A stretch of 64,000 bases of DNA from Ovoidimarina sp963698645 (GCA_963698645.1 CAVORP010000009.1:124001-188000), one strand, 5' to 3'; shown: positions 26,844 through 37,454, counted from the stretch's first letter. Notes: generated by a model from the letters alone, not told the origin. A program made the numbers and translations.

Positions 26844-27410
26844 CTATTTGGCATCGCCGCCGGGATTACCGGTTTGGCCCGTCCCACTGCGTTTCAGAAA
26901 GTCGGCAATGCTGTCCGCCAGTTCGTCCCAGTCGGTGAACTCGTGGTCACGGATCGAGGGATCGAACTCCTGACCATCCAGAACAACGTGGCGAAGGATC
27001 TGGGACGCATAGAAATCGTAGCTGTCCGAGCGGATGGCGCCTGACACGAGAAGCTCGCTGTCCGGATTGAGGCCGGTGCGGAGTTTCATCTCGTCGGCGA
27101 AATCCTGAGCTTCTTCCCGAGCATTTTCGAACGCGGCCTTCAGACTGACCGACAAGAAATGCGTTGGCTTTTCTGCCAACACTTCACGATTGCTGTCGAC
27201 GAAGATTTCAAAAGCCTTCGGGTGGCGTCTCTCGTGAACCGAGGCCGCAAGAATGACTTTGTCGATGCCATCAAATGCAAGCTCTCCGGTCCTGTCGGCC
27301 GTGTCGAAGAGCACGACGTCCTCTCCCGCTTGGCGAACCTGTTTTTCGACGAACTCCGCAATCTTTCGAGTTTGTCCTTCGACGGTTCCATAGGCGATCA
27401 AGACGGTCAT
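26844..27410 (-). CDS. Flavodoxin-domain protein (HemG-like)
   Basis: 188 residues. The N-terminal FMN phosphate loop reads VLIAYGTVEGQTRKIAEFVE, the flavodoxin signature. The insertion and spacing (ILAASVHERRHPKAFEIFV; PTHFLSVSLKAAFENAREEA) resemble menaquinone-dependent protoporphyrinogen oxidase HemG. HemG activity is unusual in this group, so a general FMN reductase role is possible. It has its own promoter region; no haem genes adjoin. Confidence 0.78.
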   Translation of the reverse strand: MTVLIAYGTVEGQTRKIAEFVEKQVRQAGEDVVLFDTADRTGELAFDGIDKVILAASVHERRHPKAFEIFVDSNREVLAEKPTHFLSVSLKAAFENAREEAQDFADEMKLRTGLNPDSELLVSGAIRSDSYDFYASQILRHVVLDGQEFDPSIRDHEFTDWDELADSIADFLKRSGTGQTGNPGGDAK

Positions 27411-27843
27411 GAGTTCCCCTCCAGATTAAAAATTCTAGAACGTCACGAGCCCGATTGGGTTGTTCCAGATCAAATTCTGGGCGCGAGGCTATGGAATCGC
27501 GGCCTTGTTTTGCACCGCTGGCCTTCGGAAAGATAGGTGCGGCGCGGTCCTGATCGACACCATCGGATGCCTGCTTTCCGCCGAGAGCGCCGTGGTCAAG
27601 ATGCGTGCTAAACCGTTTGAATAACGAGATGTTTTCCTGGGGCTCGCGTTGCGGATGCATCCTCGATCCACCTGAAAACCTGCCACTGTCCGCCATGGGC
27701 ACCCCCGTCTCTTGCCGCGTCGAAGCTGATCCATTGGCATTCGCGAAATCCTGTGTTCAGGGACATGGTCGGAGTGCCGTGGATATGTGATAGGCAGGTC
27801 TCGGCTGCGGAACCGAAGCCCTGCCTGCCGGAGGGGACTGGGA
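27411..27843. other. Intergenic, no gene seen
   Basis: About 430 bases between the divergent flavodoxin and beta-helix genes, AT-richer than its surroundings. No open frame here looks coding. Promoters for both genes are expected. Confidence 0.5.
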
Positions 27844-28458
27844 ATGATACGAGTGGAAGAGTTTGTCAGCGGGTGGCGCGCGAGCCCGTTTGCGGAGGCC
27901 CCGGAAGCGCCCTGGGACGTGACACGGGACGCATCCGCGCTTATCGAAAGACAGATCCACTCTCTCGGCGCGGAGTACACGATCGACGGCGATATCGCGG
28001 TCCATCACACGGCGACAATTGAACCGAACACGACCCTCAAAGGCCCGATCATCATCGGTGCGAACTGCCTGATCGCCAACGGATCATACCTTCGCGGCGG
28101 GGTCTTTCTTGACCGGAATTGCATCGTCGGCCCGTCCTGCGAGGTCAAGACCGTGTTCATGCTCGAAGGCTCGAAGATCGCGCATCTCAGCTTTGTGGGA
28201 GACAGCATCATCGGCAGCCGCGCGAATATCGAGGCCGGTGCGATGGTCGCCAACTACCGCAACGAGATGGATTCGAAGCGGATACGGATCCTGTGGGAGG
28301 GTCAGATCATCGATACCGGTCAGGACAAGTTCGGCGCGTTGATTTCCGATGATGTGAAACTTGGCGCCAATTCGGTCGTCGCGCCCGGTGCGATTCTTCG
28401 GCCCGGATTCAGGTTGGAACGACTGGGCCTTGTCGACATGCATCCCGATGCGCGTTGA
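27844..28458 (+). CDS. Left-handed beta-helix (hexapeptide) protein, GlmU-like
   Basis: 204 residues; GGAGGGGACTGGGA precedes ATG 27844. After a short helical N-terminus come hexapeptide-repeat coils (DIAVHHTATIEPNTTLKGPI, IIIGANCLIANGSYLRGGVF, NIEAGAMVANYRNEMDSKRI, GANSVVAPGAILRPGFRLER). The segment around GPSCEVKTVFMLEGSKIAH matches the acetyltransferase half of GlmU and related nucleotidyltransferase C-termini. There is no nucleotidyltransferase domain. It could be a sugar N-acetyltransferase or a carbonic-anhydrase-like trimer; substrate unknown. Confidence 0.75.
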   Translation: MIRVEEFVSGWRASPFAEAPEAPWDVTRDASALIERQIHSLGAEYTIDGDIAVHHTATIEPNTTLKGPIIIGANCLIANGSYLRGGVFLDRNCIVGPSCEVKTVFMLEGSKIAHLSFVGDSIIGSRANIEAGAMVANYRNEMDSKRIRILWEGQIIDTGQDKFGALISDDVKLGANSVVAPGAILRPGFRLERLGLVDMHPDAR

Positions 28459-28602
28459 GTTTGTGCCGACGTCAGGCAATCGGGCGATCGGCAGGGGAAC
28501 TGCCTCCGCGACTGCCGGGGCGGGGCATCGCGGGCGCATTGCGCAACGGTTCCCGTGCGCGGCATTTGTGGTAGTCTGGGGCGAAACGGCAGGGAGGCTC
28601 TC

Positions 28603-29297
28603 ATGAAGATCATCTGGCTTGGACATGCGGGATTTCGGATCGAGATCGGCGATCAGGTGCTGCTGGTGGATCCGTGGCTGACCGGGAACCCGATGTTTCC
28701 CGAGGACCGGTGGGCCGAGGCCATTGCCGGGGCGACGGGGATCCTGCTGACCCATGGGCATGGCGACCACGCGGGAAACGTGGTGGCGATCGCCGCCGAG
28801 ACGGGCGCGCCGGTGGCCTGCATTCACGAATTGTCGAACATCCTTGGCGCCCATGACGGCGTGGAGGCATTGGGTTTCGGCAAGGGTGGCACGATCTCGA
28901 TGGGCGATGTGGCGGTGAGCATGGTCAATGCCTGTCACTCGTCGAGCATCGATTATTCGGGCACGGGGCTTGGGGTGGCCGGGTCGGAAGCGGGCTTCAT
29001 GATCCGCGGCGAGGGCCATGTGATCTATGTCTCGGGCGATACCGACATCATGGCCGACATGGCGTGGTTCGGAGAATATTACGCGCCCGATATCGGTATT
29101 CTGAGTGCGGGCGGGCATTACACGATGGATATGAAAGCCGCGGCATGGGCGGCCGAAAATACTTCAACTTCGACGTGGTAATTCCCTGTCATTACAAGAC
29201 TTTCCCGCTTCTGGCGCAGGATGCGGAGGCGTTGAAGGCGGGCCTGCCCGGCGTGCGGGTGGTGGAGCCTGAGGTTCTGACGGCGATCGAGATCTGA
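28603..29297 (+). CDS. Metal-dependent hydrolase, UPF0173 / MBL fold (frame broken near 29151)
   Basis: About 231 residues. The metallo-beta-lactamase zinc motif is LLTHGHGDHAGN (H51, H53, D55, H56), with later ligands in NACHSSS, VSGDTDIMADM and VIPCHYKTFPLL. It matches the UPF0173 metal-dependent hydrolases (YtkL/YcbA-type). This break differs from most: one base seems missing at about 29151, where GCGGCCGAAAA should read GCGGCCCGAAAA, restoring WAARKYFNFDVVIPCHY. Substrate unknown. Confidence 0.85.
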
Positions 29298-29384
29298 CCG
29301 GGTACAGCCCGCGCCACGGCGCCCCATTGAGATTTCACCCAATCCGCCCTAGATTGGTCAGGAATTACAGAAGGATCGCCCCAA

Positions 29385-29763
29385 ATGTTCGGCATTCCGG
29401 GAAAACAGGCTGTCACCATGACGCCCCGCGCCGCGGCGCATATCGCGAAACTCATGGCCCGCGATGGCCATGAGGGATTGCGGATCGGCGTCAAGAAGGG
29501 CGGCTGCGCGGGCATGGAATACACCATGGAATACGCGACCGAGGTCGATCCCCATGACGAGGTGATCGAGGCGGATGGCGCGCGGGTGATGATTGCGCCC
29601 ATGGCGCAGATGTTCCTGTTCGGCACCGAGATCGATTACGAGGTGTCGCTGCTTGGAATCGGGCTTCAAGTTCAACAATCCCAACGTGGCCGATGCCTGT
29701 GGCTGTGGCGAATCCATCAAGTTCAAGGATGTCGATGAACTGGCGTCCGGCCAGGCTGGTTGA
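29385..29763 (+). CDS. A-type iron-sulfur cluster carrier (frame broken near 29657)
   Basis: About 125 residues. The three cluster-binding cysteines of the HesB/IscA fold are present: GVKKGGCAGMEYTMEY and, after the break, DACGCGESIKF. One extra G at about 29657 (CTTGGAATC for CTTGAATC) shifts the frame; correcting it gives SLLESGFKFNNPNVADACGC. It inserts Fe-S clusters into apoproteins. The rest of the suf or isc operon is not adjacent, so SufA, IscA or ErpA cannot be separated from this sequence. Confidence 0.85.
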
Positions 29764-29817
29764 GGTCGGACTGGCTGAAGTCGGACTGGCCGAGGTCGAA
29801 CAGGCTGAGACGGGCGG
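29758..29817 (+). repeat. Degenerate 15-bp tandem repeat
   Basis: Four copies of a 15-base unit (GGTTGAGGTCGGACT, GGCTGAAGTCGGACT, GGCCGAGGTCGAACA, GGCTGAGACGGGCGG) start at the stop codon of the iron-sulfur carrier. They decay to the right and run into a dispersed repeat. Replication slippage is the simplest origin. Confidence 0.65.
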
Positions 29818-29819
29818 TT

Positions 29820-29883
29820 TCGGGGGCGCTGCCCCCGCCGGCCTGCGGCCGCCTCCCCCGGGATATTTGAGGAAGAGAAGAAG
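29820..29883 (-). repeat. Dispersed intergenic repeat, copy 2
   Basis: On the minus strand it reads CTTCTTCTCTTCCTC, AAATATCCCGGGGG, a GGCCGCAGGCC arm and the hairpin GGGGGCAGCGCCCCC. It is the same element as copies 1 and 3 but inverted, between the Fe-S carrier gene and tpiA. Confidence 0.7.
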
Positions 29884-29975
29884 GTCCCCGTCCGAGTATT
29901 CGGGGGTGGAGTGGGCTTGACCTTGCACGGAGCCGTTGCGAGAGGTGAGCGGGGTTTTCAAAGAGAGGGTGTGCG

Positions 29976-30732
29976 ATGCGGCGAAGACTGGCGGCAGGAA
30001 ACTGGAAAATGCATGGCGGTGAGGCGGACCTGACGGAGGTCGCGACCCTTGTGGCGGCCCATCCGGCGCCACGGTCGGAGATCCTGATCTGTCCGCCCGC
30101 CACGCTGATTTCGCGCATGGCCGAGGCCGCGGGCGGCACATCGGTGGCCGTGGGCGGGCAGGATTGCCATGCCGAGGCCAAGGGCGCCCATACCGGCGAT
30201 ATCGCCGCGGGGATGCTGGCGGAGGCAGGTGCGAGCCATGTCATTCTGGGCCATTCCGAGCGCCGCGCGGATCACGGCGAGACCGACGCGGATGTGGCCG
30301 CCAAGACGCAGGCCGCATGGGCCGCGGGGCTGACCGCGATCGTCTGTGTCGGCGAGACGCTGGAGGAGCGCGAGGCGGACCGGACGCTGGAGGTCGTGGG
30401 CGCGCAACTGGCGGGGTCCATCCCCAATGGCGCGAGCCCTGAGCGGCTGGTGGTGGCCTATGAGCCGGTCTGGGCGATCGGAACCGGCAAGGTGCCGACG
30501 CTGGAGCAGATCGGCGCGGTCCACGGCTTCATTCGCGCGCGCCTTGTGGAACGCTTTGGCGCGGCCGCCGCGGACGGGCATCCGCCTGCTTTACGGCGGG
30601 TCGGTGAAGCCGGGCAATGCCGCCGATATCTTTGCCGTGGGCGATGTGGATGGCGCGCTTGTGGGCGGGGCCTCGCTCAAGGCCGCGGATTTTGGCCCGA
30701 TCGTGGCCGCGCTCGATGCCGCTGGCGACTGA
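29976..30732 (+). CDS. tpiA: Triosephosphate isomerase (frame broken near 30583)
   Basis: About 251 residues, normal length. It interconverts dihydroxyacetone phosphate and glyceraldehyde 3-phosphate. The active site is clear: AAGNWKMHGG (Asn, Lys), HVILGHSERR (His electrophile), VVAYEPVWAIGTGK (catalytic Glu) and, after the break, RLLYGGSVKPGNAADIF (phosphate loop). One extra G in GACGGGCATC at about 30583 breaks the frame. The stop lies inside the start of the downstream permease gene. An essential glycolytic enzyme, so the break is probably an error. Confidence 0.93.
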
Positions 30733-32441
30733 GGCCCGGAGCGTTCGGCCGTGGTTGCCCCTGCTGTTGCGCGGGGGCGCGCTTCTGGCAGCATCCCTGT
30801 GCCTTTTGCCGATGCTGGCGGTGGTGCTGGCGGCGCTGTCGGGCGGCACCGGGACGCTCGCGCATCTGGGTGAGACGGTGCTGCCGCGCTATAGCTGGGC
30901 CACGCTGCAGCTTGTGGTTCTGGTCTCGGTCGGCACCGGGCTGATCGGCACGGGGGCCGCGTGGCTGGTGACGATGACGCGGTTTCCGGGCGTGCGGCTG
31001 TTCGAGATCGCGCTGGCGCTGCCGCTGGCCTTTCCGGCCTATGTGCTGGCCTATGCCTATACCGATCTTCTGGACCATCCCGGCCTGGTGCAGACCACGC
31101 TGCGGGACCTGACCGGATGGGGGCCACGCGACTACTGGTTTCCGGAGGTGCGCAGCCTGCGCGGGGCGGCGGCGATGCTGACGCTGGTCCTTTATCCATA
31201 TGTCTATCTTCTGGCGCGGGCGGCGTTCCTGCAGCAATCGGCCACGGCCTATCTTGCCGCGCGGGCGCTGGGGCAGACCGCATGGGGCGCGTTCCGGCGG
31301 GTGAGCCTTCCCATGGCGCGGCCCGCGATCGCGGCGGGGATCCTGCTGGCGGTGATGGAGACGATCGCGGATTTCGGAACGGTGGCCTATTTCGGGGTCC
31401 AGACCTTCGCCACCGGCATCTATACCTCGTGGTTCGCCATGGCCGACCGGGCGGCGGCGGCGCAGCTTGCCATGGGGCTTCTGGCCTTTGCCCTGCTGAT
31501 CGCGGTGCTGGAGCGGATCAGCCGGGGCGCGGCGCGCCATCACGGCACCGGCGCGCGGTTCGAGCGGATGCGGGTCAGCCCCCTGACTGGGCTGGCGGGC
31601 GGGAGCGGCCATGGCCCTGTGCGGGGTGCCGGTGCTTCTGGGCTTTGTCCTTCCGGTGGTGGTTCTGGCGGAGATGGCGATCGGGTCGGGGCAGGACCTG
31701 TTGTCCGCGCGTTATCTGGGCTTTCTGCGAAATTCGGTGATGCTGGCGGGGCTTGCGGCCAGTGTCACGGTGGTGGCGGCGATCCTGATCGGGTTCAACC
31801 AGCGGCTGGCGCCGGGCCGGATATCGAATGGCGCGGCCCATGTGGCGCGGGTGGGATACGCGGTGCCGGGGGGCGTGATCGCGGTGGGGCTGATCGTGCC
31901 CTTCGCGGCCTTCGACAATGCGCTGGACGCCTTCATGAATGCGCGGTTCGGGATATCGACCGGGCTGATCGTGACCGGGTCGATCTGGCTTCTGGTGCTG
32001 GCCTATATGGTGCGGTTCATGGCCGCCGCTCTGGGCGCCTATGACGGCGGGCAGGCCACGATCCACAGCAATATGGATGCGGTCGCGCCGCACGCTGGGT
32101 CGTCGCCGGGGGCGATGTTGCGGCGGGTGCATCTTCCGATCCTGCGGCCTTCGGTGCTGACCGCCGCGCTGATCGTGTTCGTCGACGTGATGAAGGAACT
32201 GCCCGCCACGCTGATCATGCGGCCGTTCAATTTCGATACGCTGGCGGTGCAGGCCTACAGGCTGGCCTCGGACGAGCGGCTTGCCGGGGCGGCGGTGCCG
32301 AGCCTTGTGATCGTGGGGATGGGGCTTTTGCCGGTGATCCTTGTGTGCCGGGGACTGGGCGCGCGGCGGGCGCAGCCGGACCCGGGATGGTGCCCGAAAC
32401 CTGAGGCGGGTCAGTCGGGTGCGGTCACGTCATGGCCGTAG
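30716..32441 (+). CDS. Iron(III)-type ABC transporter permease, FbpB-like (frame broken near 31600)
   Basis: About 575 residues with roughly twelve membrane helices in two homologous halves, as in FbpB/ThiP-type permeases. Each half carries an EAA-like loop: AARALGQTAWGAFRRVSLPM, and the counterpart HAGSSPGAMLRRVHLPILRP. The frame breaks between the halves in a GGG run at about 31600. The start overlaps the tpiA end by 17 bases. No substrate-binding protein or ATPase gene adjoins, so it is an orphan permease here. The C-terminal 30 bases overlap the convergent monooxygenase gene; the true end may be slightly shorter. Confidence 0.85.
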
Positions 32442-33517
32442 AGCCAGTCGAAGCGGGAGAGCATGACCCCCGGCGCAAGCTGACCCGCAAGGCGCAGCGC
32501 GGCATGGGCGGCAAGGCGTTTCGGCCCCGAGAGATGGTAGTTCCGGGCATTGGCGGTCGCGGCATCGATGGCGCGGGTCACGCGGGGCCGGCGCGCGGCC
32601 TGCCATGCGGGGAGCGCGTCGTCGTCTGAGGCCAGCGTTTGGGCGAGCGACCACGCGTCTTCGAGCGCGAGATTCGCGCCCTGGGCGAGAAACGGCAGGG
32701 TCGGATGGGCGGCATCGCCGATGATCGCCATGCCGGGACCGTGCCAGACCCGGGCCACGGGATGGCGGAACAGACCCCAGATGCCGACGGTGCGAACCCT
32801 TTCCAGCCAGTCCGGGACCGGCCCGCCGAAGCCCGCGAACCCCGCGCGGAGCGCGTCGGGGTCGCCCGGATGGGTCCAGCCCTCTTCGGCCCATTCCGCG
32901 CGCTCCTCGACCGCGACGATGTTGCGAAGACCGCCCCTGAGCGGGTAGCTCACCAGATGGCGGCCGGGACCCATGAAGACCTGTGCCTCGGGCGGGCCCT
33001 CAACGTCGTCGATCACCGCGCGCCAGGCGACCTGGCCGGTGAAGAACGGCGTTTCGGGGCCATTCAGCGCGGTGCGGAAATGCGAATGAAGCCCGTCGGC
33101 GCCGATGGCGAATTCGGTGAGGTCCGCGGGGTCGAGGCGGCTGCCGAGGCGGATGTCGACACCCGCACCGACCGCACCCTGATGCAGCACCTCGATCAGG
33201 CGCGCGCGGTGGACCAGAAGATAGTCACCGGGGGTGCGGGTCAGATCGAGGCGGGTGACAGCGCGGCCGGTCCGCCCATCGCGGAGCACCACGGCGCGGG
33301 CCGCGAGCGCCACGGACCGCAGCGCGGGGCCCAGTCCCAACGCGTCGATCACACGCATGCCATTGGGGCTTATCTGAAGTCCGGCGCCGACCTCGGTGAT
33401 TTCGGAGGCCTGTTCATGGAGCGTGACGGAGGCGCCGCGCAGCGCCAGCGCCCGCGCCACGGCGAGCCCGGCAATGCCGCCGCCGGCGACGGTGATCTGG
33501 CGTTCCGCAAGGGTCAT
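32411..33517 (-). CDS. FAD-dependent monooxygenase (salicylate hydroxylase-like)
   Basis: 368 residues, intact. The Rossmann FAD motif is QITVAGGGIAGLAVARALAL (residues about 8-27), the DG motif is EFAIGADGLHSHFRTAL and the GD motif MAIIGDAAHPTLPFLAQGAN. These define class A flavoprotein aromatic hydroxylases, which use NAD(P)H and oxygen. The nearest types are salicylate and 3-hydroxybenzoate hydroxylases, but the substrate cannot be read. It converges with the ABC permease. Confidence 0.85.
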   Translation of the reverse strand: MTLAERQITVAGGGIAGLAVARALALRGASVTLHEQASEITEVGAGLQISPNGMRVIDALGLGPALRSVALAARAVVLRDGRTGRAVTRLDLTRTPGDYLLVHRARLIEVLHQGAVGAGVDIRLGSRLDPADLTEFAIGADGLHSHFRTALNGPETPFFTGQVAWRAVIDDVEGPPEAQVFMGPGRHLVSYPLRGGLRNIVAVEERAEWAEEGWTHPGDPDALRAGFAGFGGPVPDWLERVRTVGIWGLFRHPVARVWHGPGMAIIGDAAHPTLPFLAQGANLALEDAWSLAQTLASDDDALPAWQAARRPRVTRAIDAATANARNYHLSGPKRLAAHAALRLAGQLAPGVMLSRFDWLYGHDVTAPD

Positions 33518-33597
33518 GGCGTGTTCCTAGCCGCCTTCGTCACCGGAATGAAGACCGGGGGCAGGCACGGCGCCCTTGCCCGACAGGAAACCCGGCC

Positions 33598-33634
33598 AAA
33601 AAAGAAAAAACGCCGGAACCTTTCGGTCCCGGCG
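33598..33634 (-). terminator. Rho-independent terminator of dksA
   Basis: On the minus strand, CGCCGGGACC, a GAAA tetraloop and GGTTCCGGCG form a ten-pair stem with one G-U pair. A run of six T, C, then six T follows. It lies about 50 bases past the dksA stop. It is the clearest intrinsic terminator in the window. Confidence 0.9.
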
Positions 33635-33682
33635 CCCCTCCTCCTCCCAAAGGCGGGTAAGTCCACGAACGTCGTGCGACGT

Positions 33683-34156
33683 TTATTCGTCGCGATGTAC
33701 TTTTTCGCGGCGTTCGTGGCGTTCCTGAGCTTCAAGGCTCAGTGTTGTTGTCGGACGTGCGACCAGTCGCTTCAGCGAGATCGGCTCGCCCGTATCCTTG
33801 CAATATCCGAATTCGCCATCCTCGATCCGGCGCAGGGCGGAATCGATCTTGGCGACGAGTTTGCGCTGGCGGTCGCGGATCCGGAGTTCGAGTGCCCGGT
33901 CGGTCTCTTCGCTGGCGCGGTCGGCGATGTCGGGGATGTTGCGGGTTCCGTCCTGAAGGCCGGCGATCGTCGATCTCGATTCGCTCATCAGTTCGTTTTT
34001 TTGCCGGATCAGTTCGCGGCGAAACCACTCCAACTGGCGGTCATTCATGAATGGTTCGTCTTCAGCTGGACGGTAATCGTCAGACAAGAAAACTTCGGCC
34101 TTCATTACACTTCCCTTTTTCGCGGTGGCGTCGGTGTGGTTCCCAGTTTCACTCAT
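33683..34156 (-). CDS. dksA: RNA polymerase-binding transcription factor DksA
   Basis: 157 residues. DksA enters the polymerase secondary channel and, with ppGpp, retunes promoters. The coiled coil (QLEWFRRELIRQKNELMSES, IADRASEETDRALELRIRDR) carries the conserved acidic tip. The fold after it is EFGYCKDTGEPISLKRLVA: only one of the four zinc cysteines remains, as in known alphaproteobacterial DksA. I start at ATG 34156, which has AAGGAGGCGTAA directly upstream; a later ATG at 34105 matches the usual family start and would be 17 residues shorter. Confidence 0.9.
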   Translation of the reverse strand: MSETGNHTDATAKKGSVMKAEVFLSDDYRPAEDEPFMNDRQLEWFRRELIRQKNELMSESRSTIAGLQDGTRNIPDIADRASEETDRALELRIRDRQRKLVAKIDSALRRIEDGEFGYCKDTGEPISLKRLVARPTTTLSLEAQERHERREKVHRDE

Positions 34157-34287
34157 TTACGCCTCCTTGGGACGGGGACATAGCGCAAGGAAAAGCGCTT
34201 GTCACTAGTCGATCTCGGCTTATTGAAGACCGGCCGGTGTACGGCTATCGTCACCGGAACAAACTGCCCCAACGCGTTGGAACTTTC

Positions 34288-35127
<840 letters not shown>

Positions 35128-35130
35128 GAT

Positions 35131-36030
35131 TTGCTTCACGTCCTGACCCACAACATCCTGCCGGTCTTTGCGATGCTGGCGCTGGGATTCGCCATGGGGC
35201 GGGCGGGCAAGACGACGCATCCCGAGGCCGCGGCGGTCAATCGCGTGGCGTTCCTGATCCTGCAGCCTGCGCTGATCTTTCCGCTGATGGCGGGGATCGA
35301 TCTGGGGCGGTTCGATGCGCTGGCGCTGGGGCTCTACGCGGCGTGCGAATTCGTGGCCTTCGGCCTTGCCTATGGCGTTGCACGTGTCGTTTTCCGGCGC
35401 GCGCATCTGGAAGCCTGGCTTTTGGCGATGGCCGTCGTTTTCGTGAATTCGCTTCTGTATATCTGGCCGATCTCATTCCTGATCTATGGCGAGGAGGCGG
35501 CTCTTCCGATCACCGCGATCGTGGCTTGGGATGCCTCGGTGATGTTCGCGTTCTTCATCATTTCGATGGAGCTTATGGCGGGTGACCGGTCGGGCGGCGG
35601 GGCAGTGCGGCGGATCGGCACGAACCCGGTGATCCTTGCCATCGCGCTGGGTCTTGCGGTGAACCTTCTGGGGCTCGCGGTGCCGGAACCGGTGCTGACC
35701 GCAGCGGGATTCGCCGGGGCCGGTGCCGCACCGCTCACGCTCTTCGCGCTGGGGGTGATCCTGTCGGGAACGGCGCTTCTGCCCTCGCCCACGGTGGTGG
35801 GAATCACGGTTCTGAAGCTCGCGGTGTTTCCGCTTCTGGTCTGGGCCGCGCTGTCGCTTGCGAGCCCCGGGAACCCGTGGTCGCCCTTTTTCATCCTGAA
35901 CGCCGCGGGACCTTCGGGTGCGATGGCCTTTGCCCTTGCGATGCTTTACAAGGTGCGCACCGATACGATCGCCCCTGTCATCATCTGGACAAGTACCCTG
36001 TCGCTTTTTTCACTGGCATTGCTTGCATGA
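35131..36030 (+). CDS. AEC family transporter (auxin efflux carrier-like)
   Basis: 299 residues with about ten membrane helices, starting at a TTG four bases after the ATPase stop. The typical AEC pattern is LPVFAMLALGFAMGRAG at the N-terminus and NAAGPSGAMAFALAMLYK near the C-terminus. These carriers export or import small organic acids such as malate. The stop overlaps the next gene (ATGA). Substrate unknown. Confidence 0.82.
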   Translation: MLHVLTHNILPVFAMLALGFAMGRAGKTTHPEAAAVNRVAFLILQPALIFPLMAGIDLGRFDALALGLYAACEFVAFGLAYGVARVVFRRAHLEAWLLAMAVVFVNSLLYIWPISFLIYGEEAALPITAIVAWDASVMFAFFIISMELMAGDRSGGGAVRRIGTNPVILAIALGLAVNLLGLAVPEPVLTAAGFAGAGAAPLTLFALGVILSGTALLPSPTVVGITVLKLAVFPLLVWAALSLASPGNPWSPFFILNAAGPSGAMAFALAMLYKVRTDTIAPVIIWTSTLSLFSLALLA

Positions 36031-37454
36031 GCGCCCTGCCCCGCATCCTTTTTCGGACTTTCGCCGCCGTTTCCCTTGGCGTCCTTGCGGGCTGTGCCCC
36101 GGGGGGCCTGTCGGACATGTCGGACAGGCGCGCGCCCGCCACGGCCGCGCTGCCGCCGATGAAATCCTTCGGCGCGACCAAGGTCACGCCACCGGCGCGG
36201 TCGAACCGGTCGATCGCGGCCGATATCCTCGATCTGACCTTCCGGCTTGAAAGCGGGCGGGAATTGCCGATCCTGACGCGATTCGAAGGCCCGATCACGG
36301 TGCGGCTGACCGGCCCCGCGACGCCCAATGTGGGGCGCGATCTGGACCGGGTGATCGGGCGGTTGCGGCGCGAGGCGGGCCTGCCGATTTCGCGGGTGCC
36401 CGCCACCGCCAGGGCGTCGATCACGGTGGAGGTCGTGACCCGCGAGGCGCTGCAGCGGGCGGTGCCGCAGGCGGCCTGTTTCGTGGTGCCCCGCCTGTCG
36501 TCCTGGGACGAGTTCCGGCGCAACCGGCGGTCGGGCGCGCTGGACTGGGCGACGCTGGAGGAGCGCGAGACGATGGCGGTGTTCCTGCCCGGTGACGTGA
36601 GCCCGCAGGAGGTGCGCGATTGTCTTCACGAGGAGCTGGCGCAGGCGATCGGGCCGCTGAACGACCTGTACCGCCTGTCCGACAGCGTGTTCAACGACGA
36701 CAATTTCCACGCGGTGCTGACCGGGTTCGACATGCTGGTTCTGCGGGTGCTGTACGCGCCCGAACTGCGCTCGGGGATGACAAGGGATCAGGTTGCCGCA
36801 CGGCTTCCCGCGATTCTCGATCGGTTGAACCCGCGCGGGCGGAACGCACCCGATGGCCCCGGCGGCGATACGCCCCGGCGCTGGATCGACGCGATCGAAA
36901 CCGCGCTTGGGCCGCGCACATCGCCGCTGCGGCGCCGTGGCGCGGCGCGCGATGCCGTGGAGATCGCCCGGGCGCAGGGCTGGACCGACTCGCGGGCGGC
37001 GTTCAGCCTCTACGTGCTTGGCAGGCTCAGCATCGCGACCGAGCCGGAACTGGCGATGGCGGCCTTCCTGCAATCGGGCACGCTGTATCGCGCCTCGCCC
37101 CAGACCGATCTGCAGGCCGCCCATGTGGCGATGCAGCTTGCCGCCTTCGCACTGTCGGCCGGGCAGTCGGAGATCGCGCTGGAGATCGTGAACCGCAACC
37201 TTGCGCCGGTGGCGGAGGGTGAGAATGCGGCGCTTCTGTCCACCCTTCTGATGGTCAAGGCCGAGGCGCTGGAACTGGAAGGCCGGGCGTCGGAGGCCCG
37301 CGCGGTGCGGCTCGACAGCCTTGGATGGGCGCGATATGGCTTCGGTTCGGATAGCGAAGTGCGTGCCCGGCTTGGGGAAATCGCACTTCTCAGTCCAAAG
37401 GCGATGTCAGAGGATGCCGCTGCCGATGCAGCTGTGGAAGGAGGCGGGTCGTGA
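36027..37454 (+). CDS. DUF2927 lipoprotein with TPR-like C-terminus
   Basis: 475 residues from ATG 36027, which overlaps the AEC stop. A lipobox ends the signal peptide (AVSLGVLAGC). Residues about 65-265 match the DUF2927 domain of Rhodobacterales, including CLHEELAQAIGPLNDLYRLS and a possible zincin-like HEE. The C-terminal 150 residues are helical repeats (AVEIARAQGWTDSRAAFSLY, LLMVKAEALELEGRASEA), probably TPR. Function unknown; probably anchored in the outer membrane or periplasm. It overlaps the tiny downstream gene by four bases. Confidence 0.8.
   Translation: MSALPRILFRTFAAVSLGVLAGCAPGGLSDMSDRRAPATAALPPMKSFGATKVTPPARSNRSIAADILDLTFRLESGRELPILTRFEGPITVRLTGPATPNVGRDLDRVIGRLRREAGLPISRVPATARASITVEVVTREALQRAVPQAACFVVPRLSSWDEFRRNRRSGALDWATLEERETMAVFLPGDVSPQEVRDCLHEELAQAIGPLNDLYRLSDSVFNDDNFHAVLTGFDMLVLRVLYAPELRSGMTRDQVAARLPAILDRLNPRGRNAPDGPGGDTPRRWIDAIETALGPRTSPLRRRGAARDAVEIARAQGWTDSRAAFSLYVLGRLSIATEPELAMAAFLQSGTLYRASPQTDLQAAHVAMQLAAFALSAGQSEIALEIVNRNLAPVAEGENAALLSTLLMVKAEALELEGRASEARAVRLDSLGWARYGFGSDSEVRARLGEIALLSPKAMSEDAAADAAVEGGGS

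Noticed and set aside
26790..26850. tRNA-like pieces (GGATTTGAAATCC, then CCGGGTTCGACCCCGG) on the minus strand beyond the flavodoxin gene
   Set aside because: They could be read as a 3' half with an anticodon loop and T arm, but no acceptor stem, CCA or 5' half is present and the anticodon stem pairs poorly. Partly similar text near 6790-6830 at the rnpB 3' end argues for coincidence or a short shared element.
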